Origin: UBA4844 sp050943255
GTDB taxonomy: Bacteria; Bacillota; Syntrophomonadia; Syntrophomonadales; Syntrophomonadaceae
Length of the DNA: 39,599 bases
NCBI GenBank assembly: GCA_050943255.1
Contig: JBMNOV010000015.1
Location: 1 to 39,599 of the forward strand
Reading direction: 5' to 3'
This document shows positions 1 to 7,949 of this stretch, piece by piece. Below the pieces are notes generated by a model that was given only the letters and a program-made list of their open reading frames with translations, was not told where the DNA came from and made no database searches. Every line of letters begins with the position of its first letter. Positions within the stretch are counted from its first letter, which is position 1. The translations under genes and the position numbers were made by a program.

Positions 1-22
1 ATTAATAAGATCAGCCGTCTCT
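1..22. repeat. Left arm of a 22-bp perfect inverted repeat (partner at 356-377)
   Basis: The first 22 bases of the window are the exact reverse complement of 356-377, inside the MerR-type gene. Read on the minus strand, they encode ETADLIN in the same frame as the same heptapeptide in that gene. The minus-strand frame stays open from about base 84 to the window edge, but it has no convincing start codon or ribosome site and is preceded by two stops. It may be a remnant of a second, inverted copy lying mostly outside the window. Seen directly: the identity. Inferred: the duplication. Confidence 0.6.
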
Positions 23-167
23 TTATAAACCACTTCTTCACTAATTATTATATCATGCTGTTTTTTAAGCCATAAACTGATCCTTTATTAGAATCGAATG
101 ATTACATACAAAACCTGTTTTCTTATCTTATGGTAGCCAATAGTAAACAGATTGGGGAGGTAATCCT

Positions 168-971
168 ATGAAATATAAAATTGGCGATGTTTCTAAACTA
201 TTAGGTATTACATCTGAAGCTATTCGGTACTATGAAGATCAAGGTATCGTTAATCCGACTAAGTCAAAAAGCTCAGGCTATCGTTATTATGGTGTTTGGG
301 ATATTCATATTCTAATTCGAGCCAGAACTTATAGACAGTATGGATATTCTTTATCAGAGACGGCTGATCTTATTAATCGTTATGATCTTCCTGATATTGT
401 ATCTAATCTCCATGAGAAGGAGATGGATATTGAAAAACAAATTGCATGGTATTTTTGCCTTCTCAAGCATATACGAGAAATGCAAGATATAATCAAAGAT
501 GTTCAAACATCCCAAGGTAAATACCGTATGGAATATCGTCCAGCCATTTATCGCATAGATGTTCAAGATGGTTATGAACTACGTCCTGATAATCATACAC
601 GAGAATTATACCAATCATGGATAAATAAAGTGCCATTTGCCTTTCCCAGCGCACTTTTTCCAAAAAGTTGGTTCGAAAAAGACATCAACGACTTTACGTT
701 TGGGTTAGTAATAAATGAAGAATATGCAGATTTACTTAATATCAAGCAATCTAATGATATAGTCTTTTACTCCCCTTGTCTATGTGTATATACTACCCTG
801 CAGACTAATTCTAATATGGTACTATCCTTTGAACTATTAGCCCCTGCTATTGACTATATTCACTCATTAGGTATGAAAGTATGCGGTGATATAATTAGCC
901 GGGTAGGGCTTATGAACAAAAAAGGTAATACATATCAGAGCTGGCACCAAATTTGGCTACCAGTAAAATAG
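168..971 (+). CDS. MerR-family transcriptional regulator
   Basis: DNA-binding regulator of 267 residues. Residues about 3-70 form the MerR winged helix-turn-helix: IGDVSKLLGI, then AIRYYEDQGIV, then the wing SGYRYYG. A helical linker follows at about 75-115. The remaining 150 residues are an effector-binding region that I do not recognise; it has no metal-binding cysteine cluster like that of MerR or CueR, so a small organic ligand is more likely. The ATG follows GGGGAGG at a good distance. It points toward the CoA-transferase gene, with a shared terminator between them. It is the only classical regulator in the catabolic part of the window and is therefore the natural candidate for controlling it (inference). 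Residues ETADLIN are encoded by the segment repeated at the left edge. Confidence 0.85.
   Translation: MKYKIGDVSKLLGITSEAIRYYEDQGIVNPTKSKSSGYRYYGVWDIHILIRARTYRQYGYSLSETADLINRYDLPDIVSNLHEKEMDIEKQIAWYFCLLKHIREMQDIIKDVQTSQGKYRMEYRPAIYRIDVQDGYELRPDNHTRELYQSWINKVPFAFPSALFPKSWFEKDINDFTFGLVINEEYADLLNIKQSNDIVFYSPCLCVYTTLQTNSNMVLSFELLAPAIDYIHSLGMKVCGDIISRVGLMNKKGNTYQSWHQIWLPVK
356..377. repeat. Right arm of the 22-bp inverted repeat, inside the MerR-type gene
   Basis: Exact reverse complement of bases 1-22. It encodes the end of the helix after the DNA-binding wing of the regulator. The identity stops abruptly at base 355, where flanking bases disagree; the other side cannot be examined because the window begins there. 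Confidence 0.6.
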
Positions 972-1041
972 AAACTTGCAATGTTTTAAATATTAGAGAA
1001 TTTATCTATAAATTAAGACTTAATCTTAATCTGTGAAGGAG

Positions 1042-1086
1042 TCTTAGGTAAGCAATTTATTTCAGGATTTTCTTGCTTACCTAAGA
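1042..1086. terminator. Bidirectional terminator between convergent genes
   Basis: A perfect 14-bp inverted repeat (TCTTAGGTAAGCAA at 1042-1055, complement at 1073-1086) encloses a 17-base loop. It sits between the 3' ends of the MerR-type gene and the CoA-transferase gene. The following bases are AT-rich rather than a clean T run, so it may act in both directions as a moderate terminator. Confidence 0.65.
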
Positions 1087-1099
1087 TTATTTAAATCTA

Positions 1100-2389
1100 T
1101 TATAGATAATTCAATTTTTTAGCAGCTTCTCTAAGTTCTGCCCGGAAGTCAGGGTGGGCAATAGCAATTAGTTCTTTTGTTCTTTCTTTAATTGATTTTC
1201 CCTGTAAATGTGCTATACCGTATTCTGTAACGATGTAATCTACGATGTTTTTGTGGGTAGTAACATGTGCACCTGGGGTAAGAGTTGGGGTTATCCGGGA
1301 AACCTTACCGTTCTGGGCAGTAGAAGGAAGCATAATAAAAGATTTGCCGCCCCTAGAAATAAAAGCGGCATAGACAAAATCAGCCTGCCCCCCGCTCCCA
1401 CTGTAGGAAAGGGTTCCTATACTCTCAGAAGCACACTGACCCAAAAAGTCTACTTCTAATGCTGCGTTTATACTAATTAGATTATCATTTCGCCCGGCAA
1501 TCCAAGGGGAGTTTACAAATTCGCAAGGATGCATTTCCACCATAGGGTTACGGTGTTGAAAATCATACAGTTTTCTGCTGCCCAGGGCAAAGGTTGAAAT
1601 ACATTTACCCGGCATAAAATTCTTTTTACGGTTTGTTACCGCACCACATTCAATTAAGTATAGTATTCCATCATTAAGCATTTCCGAATGAACCCCTAAA
1701 TCACGTTTATGGGCCAGTTGTGATACTAAAGCATTGGGAGGCCCAAACCCGACCTGGATTGTGGAACCGTCCTCAATTTTTTCCGCTACGTATCCAGCCA
1801 TTATCTCCTGAAGTGGGGTAGGTGGAGGAACTTGAATTTCATATTGGGGTACATTAGATTCTATAATTGCGGTAACCTGAGATATATGAACCAGGTTATT
1901 CCCATTAGCAAAAGAATAGTTTGGGTTTACCTCAAACACAATATCCCGTGCTACTTCTGCTGCTGCCATTCCATAATCGGGACCCATACTCATGGAGAAA
2001 TAGCCGAATTCATCCATGGGCGATACGGTACAAGCATAAATATCACACGGGGCATAGCGTCTTCTAAATAGGGTTGGTATTCCACTAAAACTGTTAGGGA
2101 TAAAATCTACCCACCCCTCCTGAGCACCCTGCCTTTGAGCACTTCCGGTAAATAAAGTGACCTGGCGGACATTATCGTATGTTTCCGGGTCACAGAATCC
2201 CCATTTAATCTGACCAAGATATTGACTAATCTTTACATCTTGGTATTCACGGCGATGGTCTGACAGGGCTGTTAAAAACAAAGTTGGTTCACCATAAGAT
2301 ACAACTATGGTATCACCGTTCTGAACTAGTTTAATAGCTTCTTCTGCTGACTGCAGCTTTTGTTTGTATAGTTCTTTAACGTTTGACAA
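1100..2389 (-). CDS. Acetyl-CoA hydrolase/CoA-transferase family protein (4-hydroxybutyrate or butyryl-CoA:acetate type)
   Basis: Cytosolic CoA transferase of about 429 residues, the usual length for the family that includes 4-hydroxybutyrate CoA-transferase and butyryl-CoA:acetate CoA-transferase. It would move CoA from acetyl-CoA to a carboxylic acid, activating the acid without ATP. Visible family signatures are VGFGPPNALV, the strand/turn HSEMLNDGIL with IECGAVTNRKK, the glycine loop SGSGGQADF and the C-terminal TEYGIAHLQGKS. I chose the TTG at 2389 because GGTGA lies five bases upstream; the in-frame GTG at 2398 would have its purine run directly abutting the codon. Downstream in orientation of the dehydrogenase and symporter, but with its own promoter and two operator-like dyads at 2415-2613. 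The true acid substrate cannot be read from the sequence. Confidence 0.85.
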   Translation of the reverse strand: MSNVKELYKQKLQSAEEAIKLVQNGDTIVVSYGEPTLFLTALSDHRREYQDVKISQYLGQIKWGFCDPETYDNVRQVTLFTGSAQRQGAQEGWVDFIPNSFSGIPTLFRRRYAPCDIYACTVSPMDEFGYFSMSMGPDYGMAAAEVARDIVFEVNPNYSFANGNNLVHISQVTAIIESNVPQYEIQVPPPTPLQEIMAGYVAEKIEDGSTIQVGFGPPNALVSQLAHKRDLGVHSEMLNDGILYLIECGAVTNRKKNFMPGKCISTFALGSRKLYDFQHRNPMVEMHPCEFVNSPWIAGRNDNLISINAALEVDFLGQCASESIGTLSYSGSGGQADFVYAAFISRGGKSFIMLPSTAQNGKVSRITPTLTPGAHVTTHKNIVDYIVTEYGIAHLQGKSIKERTKELIAIAHPDFRAELREAAKKLNYL

Positions 2390-2414
2390 TTCCCTCACCC
2401 TCTTTTCTTTATTT

Positions 2415-2442
2415 GTTATACCCTATATTATGAAGCAGGCAA
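2415..2442 (-). promoter_or_regulatory. Candidate sigma-A promoter of the CoA-transferase gene
   Basis: On the minus strand TTGCCT (2437-2442), a 16-base spacer and TATAAC (2415-2420) lie 26 bases or more upstream of the chosen start. A dyad at 2449-2465 abuts the upstream side of the -35 box, the position expected of an activator site. Confidence 0.45.
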
Positions 2443-2445
2443 TCT

Positions 2446-2616
2446 ATGATGCTTTGTCTTAGCATTTATTAAATTTTGGCATAAGCTTTCTTCCTACCCG
2501 TGAGGTTGTTTAACTTTCCCGGGTCTTTTCATGGCCCCACCCCCTAAAAGGACCACTATATAAACTGCCAATTTGAATAACGTTGGAGTTTACCAATGCT
2601 TTTGACAAAGCATCAT
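2446..2616. promoter_or_regulatory. Pair of related operator-like dyads upstream of the CoA-transferase gene
   Basis: Two palindromic sites occur in the 315-base gap between the CoA-transferase and acyl-CoA dehydrogenase genes. The first is ATGCT-N7-AGCAT at 2449-2465; the second is ATGCTTT-TGAC-AAAGCAT at 2596-2613. They are also related to each other as an inverted repeat (an 11-bp exact core, GATGCTTTGTC at 2448-2458 against its complement at 2604-2614). Together they could form a loop or two binding sites for one dimeric regulator. A third dyad, ATCAAAA-ATA-TTTTGAT (2646-2662), lies just past the dehydrogenase stop. No gene was seen in this gap. Confidence 0.5.
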
Positions 2617-2704
2617 CTTGCCATGAGTCATGGGTAAGTCAATTTATCAAAAATATTTTGATACTGGTCAGAATATAGCAGCAATTCTTTTAATAATATA
2701 AGGT

Positions 2705-3862
2705 TTAATGAGAAATCTTTTTAAGTCTTAATAGGTTCTTGCCGACAATCATCCGTTGCACCTGATTAGTACCTTCAAGTATCTGTAGAATCTTGGCATC
2801 GCGCATCATGCGTTCTACCGGGTAATCTTTACAGTAACCGACTCCTCCGAAAACTTGAACTGCATCTGTGGTAACTTTCATACATACATCGGTGGTAAAG
2901 CATTTACACATAGCCGCTAAAGCAAGGGTATCGGGGCTCATCATAATACCTTCCTCGTCCATCTGCTGGCAGCACTTGTGAACCAGAGCCCTGGCTGCTT
3001 CAATTTGTATTTTCATATCTGCCAGCATAAATTGTATGGCTTGAAACTCGCCAATAGGTTTTCCGAACTGTTGCCTTATTTTAGAAAATTCTACAGCAGC
3101 ATCCAATGCGGCTTGGGCATTACCAATAGCAATCGAACTGCAGCCCCAGCCCCGCATAGCTATACCAACGCCATTAAGTATCTTCCAGCCATAACCTTCT
3201 TCGCCTAAGCGATTTTCAACCGGAATCCTAGCATTCTCTAATATTAAGTCTCCGGTATTATTACCATGTAAACCCATTTTTCGTTCTTTTTTACCAAAAC
3301 TAACCCCGGGTCTATCTTTCTCGATGACAAAGGCGGAAATCCCGCCATCTTCGGTTCTAGCAAATACTACATAAAGGGCGGCTACTTCATTTAGAGTAAC
3401 AAAAATTTTGGTACCATTAAGAATGTACTCATTACCTTCACGGCGAGCTTTGGTTACCAATGAATGAGCATCAGAACCTGCATTAGTTTCAGTCAGGCAG
3501 AACGCACCCAAATTAGGCCCTTCGGACATGATGGAGAAAAAGCGTTTTTTCTGTTCTTCATTTCCAGCGGCATCAATAATACGAATAACACAATTAGTGG
3601 ATTGTAATATTGGACCCATACTACAATACCCTCTGCTTAGTTCCTCCACTACCAGGGTCATTGTCATAGCGTTAGCATGTATTCCCCCGTATTCTTCTGG
3701 TAAAGACATATGCAGGAAACCGTTTTCCCACATAATTTTAACTAAATCAAAGGGGAATTCATCGGTTTCGTCAATTTGTGGAGCTCTGGGCTCTACTTGT
3801 TCTTTAGCAATACGCCTAGCAACGCTTTGGATCATTAGTTGTTCTTCTGTTAAAAAACTCAT
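2705..3862 (-). CDS. Acyl-CoA dehydrogenase
   Basis: FAD-dependent alpha,beta-dehydrogenation of an acyl-CoA, passing electrons to electron-transfer flavoprotein. The 385 residues match the short/medium-chain family. N-terminal helical domain begins at MSFLTEEQLMIQSVARRIAKE; the mid beta-domain shows CLTETNAGSDA and TKIFVTLNE; the C-terminal domain carries QVFGGVGYCKDYPVERMMRD and LEGTNQVQR, in which Glu at about 363 is the expected catalytic base. ATG follows AAAAGGAGG. It lies between the symporter and the CoA transferase on the same strand, consistent with oxidation of the acid that those two import and activate. Chain-length preference is not predictable here. No electron-transfer flavoprotein gene is in the window. 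Confidence 0.93.
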   Translation of the reverse strand: MSFLTEEQLMIQSVARRIAKEQVEPRAPQIDETDEFPFDLVKIMWENGFLHMSLPEEYGGIHANAMTMTLVVEELSRGYCSMGPILQSTNCVIRIIDAAGNEEQKKRFFSIMSEGPNLGAFCLTETNAGSDAHSLVTKARREGNEYILNGTKIFVTLNEVAALYVVFARTEDGGISAFVIEKDRPGVSFGKKERKMGLHGNNTGDLILENARIPVENRLGEEGYGWKILNGVGIAMRGWGCSSIAIGNAQAALDAAVEFSKIRQQFGKPIGEFQAIQFMLADMKIQIEAARALVHKCCQQMDEEGIMMSPDTLALAAMCKCFTTDVCMKVTTDAVQVFGGVGYCKDYPVERMMRDAKILQILEGTNQVQRMIVGKNLLRLKKISH

Positions 3863-4097
3863 GAATAAACCTCCTTTTCCTCTCTATCTAAGTCGATTGA
3901 ACGAATCCGTAAAAAACAGGTTAAAATACTTGTTGGAATTTTCAGCAATATGCCCCCCTTCCTTAATAAAGTATTTAGTAATTTAAACCGGTAATAATAG
4001 TTTTATTTATTCCCCGGTTCTTTTTCCTGATAATTAAGCCTGTTTTGAATTCGCTCAATAAGCGTCACGTAAATGCAGGTAATCTAATTCTCATATC

Positions 4098-4115
4098 TAA
4101 GCAAAGTTCTGCTTA
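4098..4115. repeat. Short dyad TAAGCA-N6-TGCTTA after the symporter gene
   Basis: A perfect 6-bp inverted repeat with a 6-base spacer starts eight bases beyond the symporter stop. No T run follows on the minus strand, so it could be a weak terminator or a protein site. A second, looser pairing (AAACCGG at about 3985 with CCGGTT near 4014) lies further downstream. Confidence 0.3.
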
Positions 4116-4122
4116 ATGTTAT

Positions 4123-5640
4123 TTATCTAGTCACACTTACTCCAGTGTCTGTACCTATTTTTTCATCAAGCGGGGTCAGCACATCATCGAGGTAACCGTG
4201 AAATTCTTTTTGGATGTTTTTATCGACTTTTTCAGTAAATGCACTGATTATAACAACTAAAGCTAAACAAAGGAAACAAGTAATGGTTGTTCCAGGAAGT
4301 CCAAAATAAGTCTTAGGTAATACTCCTATAAGGCTGAAAAAGCAGAATAGTGAACTAATTACACTAGCCCACATAGAAGCCGCCCTAGTTATCCAAGGCA
4401 CCATAAGTGGTCCAAGGATAAAGCAGAAGAGAACAATTGAACCCATGGCAGCTGACATACCAACAATCAGAATGATATAACCGGGATCAGTAAGGGTAAA
4501 GAACATTGCCACTAATCCGATTAAAAGCGTGCACATTCTTCCAGCCCAAAGCAGGTGCGCATCACTGGGCTCTTTGGCAAAAAGCCTGGCATATATGTCT
4601 TTTAGCAACATACTGGAACAGGTAATCATGGCGGAGTCAGCAGTTGATATTGAACCTGCGGCAACAGATAAGGCGTAGACTATACCTAATACTGGTAGGA
4701 GGGTCCATATAATCTGGGGAGGAATCATGTCAAGGGAAAGGGTTTTTTCCATCCCAGGCATTATGGATAACATCATTATACCTATCATAGGGCATATAAA
4801 CCAGGTAAAAATATTAACAATCCCATTGCTTTTACCTACTGATAAACGCATAACTTTGTAAGAAGCCGGGGTAAACCATCTGTTAATAAATTTGGGAATA
4901 AATGCATAACCTGTGCCAAAAGCGATAACATAAGTTATTGCGTGCAAGGGAGTCCAGGTTCCTAATGCTCCTGGGAACGTGAAGTGGTTGGGGAAATTGG
5001 TAAGCATTGTTTGAATTACAGGACCTTGAGCCATTGTTTTGGGAAGCAGTGTAAAAAAGAGAAGTGCCAGGACACTCATAATAACTATACCAGCTATGGC
5101 ATCGCCCCAAAGAACTGTCTTAACCCCACCAAGGAAACCATAAACCGTTAGCATAAAGACCGCTGCTGCAACTCCATACTCTATAGGTATACCGGAAAAA
5201 ACATTAAAAAGGTAACCTACCGCTAACATCTGGGCAATTATATAAGGGAACTGCACCATTACCAAAATTAAGGTAACGACTATTTGGAACTTTTCAAATC
5301 CGAAATAATCTCTAACAATATCATTACCGGTCATCCAGTTGAACTTTCTGCCTAGTAGATGGCCGCGGGAGCCAAAGATTAACCATAATAAAACGTATAA
5401 TGAGGTCCATAGCCATCCCAGCCATACATAGCAAAAACCATGTCCATAGGCAAAACCTAATGCTCCCATCATGGTAAAGGAGCTGCTTACTGTAGCGAAA
5501 TTAGTCATTGTCTGAAAGAATTGGTTGGTATTCCTGCCAGCTAAGTAATAACCTTCAATATCTTTGCTGGTTCTGCTGTGGTACAAACCAATGCTTATCA
5601 TGACCAGAAAGTAACAAATCATGACATATATAAACGCCAT
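4123..5640 (-). CDS. Sodium:solute symporter family (SSS) transporter
   Basis: Integral membrane sodium-coupled carrier of 505 residues with about 12-13 hydrophobic segments, as expected for the SSS family that imports pantothenate, proline, acetate and other small acids. The N-terminus (YVMICYFLVMISIGLYHSR, then DIEGYYLAGRNTNQFF) is the typical first helix and loop, and SVAAGSISTADSAMITCSSM is the conserved helix-8 sodium-site region. It is preceded by a small two-helix protein on the same strand with a 57-base gap, an arrangement also seen for pantothenate-type symporters and their small partners. The neighbouring CoA transferase and acyl-CoA dehydrogenase suggest a monocarboxylate substrate (inference). 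Confidence 0.9.
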   Translation of the reverse strand: MAFIYVMICYFLVMISIGLYHSRTSKDIEGYYLAGRNTNQFFQTMTNFATVSSSFTMMGALGFAYGHGFCYVWLGWLWTSLYVLLWLIFGSRGHLLGRKFNWMTGNDIVRDYFGFEKFQIVVTLILVMVQFPYIIAQMLAVGYLFNVFSGIPIEYGVAAAVFMLTVYGFLGGVKTVLWGDAIAGIVIMSVLALLFFTLLPKTMAQGPVIQTMLTNFPNHFTFPGALGTWTPLHAITYVIAFGTGYAFIPKFINRWFTPASYKVMRLSVGKSNGIVNIFTWFICPMIGIMMLSIMPGMEKTLSLDMIPPQIIWTLLPVLGIVYALSVAAGSISTADSAMITCSSMLLKDIYARLFAKEPSDAHLLWAGRMCTLLIGLVAMFFTLTDPGYIILIVGMSAAMGSIVLFCFILGPLMVPWITRAASMWASVISSLFCFFSLIGVLPKTYFGLPGTTITCFLCLALVVIISAFTEKVDKNIQKEFHGYLDDVLTPLDEKIGTDTGVSVTR

Positions 5641-5697
5641 TTCTTCACACCCTTCATCTAAGTTATAGAGTTATCCAAAATCTTTGTATCTATATAT

Positions 5698-5940
5698 TTA
5701 CAAGTCTTCTGCTTTGGTGTTGGATTTCATGAAACATAGTATCATAACGATAGAAAATGGCACCAAAACAATACATATCTGCCATACTATTACAAATGGT
5801 ATACCGAAAATCAAAGGTTCTATGCAATTAGGAAAAGATCCGCTAGGTCTTGCAAAAGCAATAAATCCCATTAACCAAAATATTAACCAGACTAGTAAAA
5901 GATAAACTCCTTTCTTTCCCCATCTAGTTTTAATCTTCAT
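5698..5940 (-). CDS. Small two-helix membrane protein, probable symporter partner
   Basis: An 80-residue protein with a basic N-terminus (MKIKTRWGKKG) and two hydrophobic segments at about residues 12-29 and 44-70, ending in a polar tail. GGGAGG precedes the ATG at 5940. It resembles in size and position the DUF997/YhdT-like proteins encoded just before PanF-type sodium symporters. Its likely role is assembly or regulation of the transporter encoded immediately downstream. Family assignment is from layout and composition, not from a diagnostic motif. Confidence 0.75.
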   Translation of the reverse strand: MKIKTRWGKKGVYLLLVWLIFWLMGFIAFARPSGSFPNCIEPLIFGIPFVIVWQICIVLVPFSIVMILCFMKSNTKAEDL

Positions 5941-6012
5941 TTGTTTTTACCTCCCATCGAGTATCGCGCTAAATTCCTCATAAAAAACTCACTTTTATTT
6001 TCTGGTTCCCTT

Positions 6013-6034
6013 GACTATTGAAAGACTATTGAAA
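6013..6034. repeat. Tandem 11-bp direct repeat upstream of the symporter genes
   Basis: GACTATTGAAA occurs twice without spacing. An 11-base period places both copies on one face of the helix, as for head-to-tail binding of a response regulator or activator. It lies 73-94 bases upstream of the small membrane-protein start, a normal position for an activator site. Confidence 0.45.
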
Positions 6035-6181
6035 GTTAAACCCACCTCCTCCCTGCAAAAAATTTGCCCTTTAAGTTTACCTACCCCCTTTCATTTCTAA
6101 AACTACAGAACGAAAATATTTATGACTTATTCTTCCAGCTATTCCAGTTACGATTAATTCTATTTAGTTACTATTATTGAT

Positions 6182-6367
6182 CCTAAAGCCATTTAAGAGT
6201 CAATATATGAAAATTAACTATAAATTAGCAATAACTGGTACAAGCTTAATACTTCGTAAACCCGCATTATATTAGGGGTTACGAGAAATTTGCTTCTTAA
6301 TTTGCTATCACCAAAAGAGATGGTTGATATGGAATGATTCATGATTGACTCTTAAAGTGCTTTAAGG
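6182..6367. repeat. Long imperfect inverted repeat with internal hairpin
   Basis: The arm at 6182-6211 pairs imperfectly with 6338-6367; its core TTAAGAGTCAAT (6193-6204 region) is matched by ATTGACTCTTAA. Inside lies a second stem, TCGTAAACCC with GGGGTTACGA (one mismatch), around 6254-6284. It could be a decayed mobile palindromic element, a structured leader, or a pair of regulator sites. No open frame or target duplication is evident. Confidence 0.4.
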
Positions 6368-6750
6368 CCTATACTTCAAAATAAATGGTGAGTTATTCCT
6401 AATTACTTATTAATATACTTAATTTGTTAATGAAAAAACTTAGAAGGGGGGCTTTGGAGGGTGTAACTTATTCATTAGCAAATATCCCTGGAAATATTAA
6501 TGAAGTAGATTTTGTAGTATTAACCATTTTTCTTATTAAGGATCCTTTTAATTCTTAATCTCGTAATTATAATTCTTCCTGGACCGTAATCACTTTTCTA
6601 GCAATTATAAAAAATTATTAATGTACCTTGCAGTTAATGAAGGATTAATTAAACACAAAAAATTTCCATTAATGACTAATAAAGTTTAAACAAACCTTAG
6701 AGTTAAATATAAATGTAGACGTAGAGAAAAAAAGCGGGGGGGGTAAATTT

Positions 6751-7509
6751 ATGAAGTTAGCAGGTAAAACGGCATTAATTACCGGTGCTGCTTCTGGTAT
6801 TGGCAGAGCTCAGGCAATAGAACTTGCCCATGAAGGTGCGCAAATAATTGCAACCGATATCAACCGAACAGGTCTTTATTCATTAGTTGATAAAATTAAG
6901 ATACAAGGCAGAGAAGCTATTGCTTACGTTGTTGATATTACAGATAGTAATCAAGTTAAGGAATTAGTCCAAAATGGGCTAAATGAATTTGGCAAGATTG
7001 ATATTTTATGTAACACCGCAGGTATTTTTGATAATTATGCCAAATCGCTGGAGACTTCGGAAGAAGCCTGGAAAAAATACTTTGATGTAAATGTTAACGG
7101 AGTATATTTAATGACTAATGCCGTCTTACCGAGTATGTTAGAAAGAGGTAAAGGTGTAATTATAAATATGGGTTCTATTGCCGGATTAACTGCAGGTCCT
7201 GGTGGATCAGCTTATATAGCATCCAAACACGCGGTTACAGGCTATACGAAACAATTGTGTCTGGAATATGCGGATAAGGGAATTAGAGTTAATGCGATTG
7301 CGCCTGGTTCAATTGCAACCCCCTTGATTAAGTCTAGCCTGGAGAATGAACCTGATGGTTATTCCAAAAGAGTAGCTTTAATTCCGGCTAAAAGACTTGG
7401 TGAGCCAGAAGATATTGCCAAACTAACTGTATTTTTAGCGAGTGATGACGCTGATTTTATCCATGGAGCGATAATTTCCAGTGATGGAGGACGTTTTGCC
7501 AAAGGCTAG
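6751..7509 (+). CDS. Short-chain dehydrogenase/reductase (copy 1)
   Basis: Classical NAD(H)-type short-chain dehydrogenase of 252 residues. The Rossmann motif TGAASGIG is at 11-18, an acidic residue in ATDIN (Asp36) favours NAD(H) over NADP(H), and the catalytic tetrad is Asn114, Ser142, Tyr155 and Lys159. It should interconvert a secondary alcohol and a ketone; a hydroxyacyl or cyclic alcohol would suit the neighbourhood. It is 184 of 252 positions (73%) identical by hand count to the gene at 10114-10872, and the two copies flank the NIPSNAP and ene-reductase genes. Start supported by a GGGGGGGG-rich ribosome site (GCGGGGGGGGTAAATTT before ATG), which is unusually G-rich. Confidence 0.93.
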   Translation: MKLAGKTALITGAASGIGRAQAIELAHEGAQIIATDINRTGLYSLVDKIKIQGREAIAYVVDITDSNQVKELVQNGLNEFGKIDILCNTAGIFDNYAKSLETSEEAWKKYFDVNVNGVYLMTNAVLPSMLERGKGVIINMGSIAGLTAGPGGSAYIASKHAVTGYTKQLCLEYADKGIRVNAIAPGSIATPLIKSSLENEPDGYSKRVALIPAKRLGEPEDIAKLTVFLASDDADFIHGAIISSDGGRFAKG

Positions 7510-7610
7510 CTATTATAAAGGTAGGAAATTACTAAAGAGATTAAAGTGCTATAATAACAGGATAGTAATACTAAATTATAGTCAAAATGGTTTTATAGGA
7601 GGAATAATTT

Positions 7611-7928
7611 ATGAAGCTATATGAAATGCGCACATATACTCTGAAACCAGGTTCAATACCTAAGTATTCCCAATATTTTAATGAAATTGGAGCACCAATT
7701 ATTACAAAGTATCTTAAATTGGTTGGGTTCTGGTATACAGAAATAGGAACACTCAATCAACTAGTAAGCATATGGGAATATGACAGTTTTGAAGAACGAG
7801 CAGAAAAACGTAAAGCCCTCTATCAGGATGAAAAATGGTTGAATGATTTTTTACCCCTGGTAATGCCGATGTTTATCGAACAGAAAAACCAGATAATGTA
7901 TGGGTTACAAAGTTCACCTATTAAATAG
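7611..7928 (+). CDS. NIPSNAP-family protein
   Basis: A 105-residue single-domain protein. MKLYEMRTYTLKPGSIPKYS at the start, the central GFWYTEIG and the later WEYDSFEERAEKRKAL are characteristic of the NIPSNAP dimeric alpha-beta-barrel fold. Bacterial members often lie in catabolic operons for aromatic or cyclic compounds, and their biochemical role is mostly unknown. AGGAGGAA precedes the ATG. It sits 21 bases before the ene-reductase gene and is probably co-transcribed with it. Confidence 0.88.
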   Translation: MKLYEMRTYTLKPGSIPKYSQYFNEIGAPIITKYLKLVGFWYTEIGTLNQLVSIWEYDSFEERAEKRKALYQDEKWLNDFLPLVMPMFIEQKNQIMYGLQSSPIK

Positions 7929-7949
7929 ACTGGGGGGAGGGATATATAG

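Larger units (their letters stand above)
5941..6750. other. 810-base divergent intergenic region
   Basis: This gap separates the minus-strand symporter group from the plus-strand dehydrogenase group. It is very AT-rich, and I see no gene of normal size. It holds a tandem 11-bp repeat (6013-6034), a pair of inverted arms of about 28 bases enclosing a further hairpin (6182-6367), and one possible 34-codon open frame (6454-6558). Both flanking gene groups would have their promoters here, so it is the likely control region for the catabolic island. Confidence 0.6.

Noticed and set aside
5998..6048. Minus-strand frame of 16 codons starting GTG after GGGAGGAGG
   Set aside because: The purine run overlaps the start, and the frame covers the tandem 11-bp repeat. 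Too short to support as a gene.
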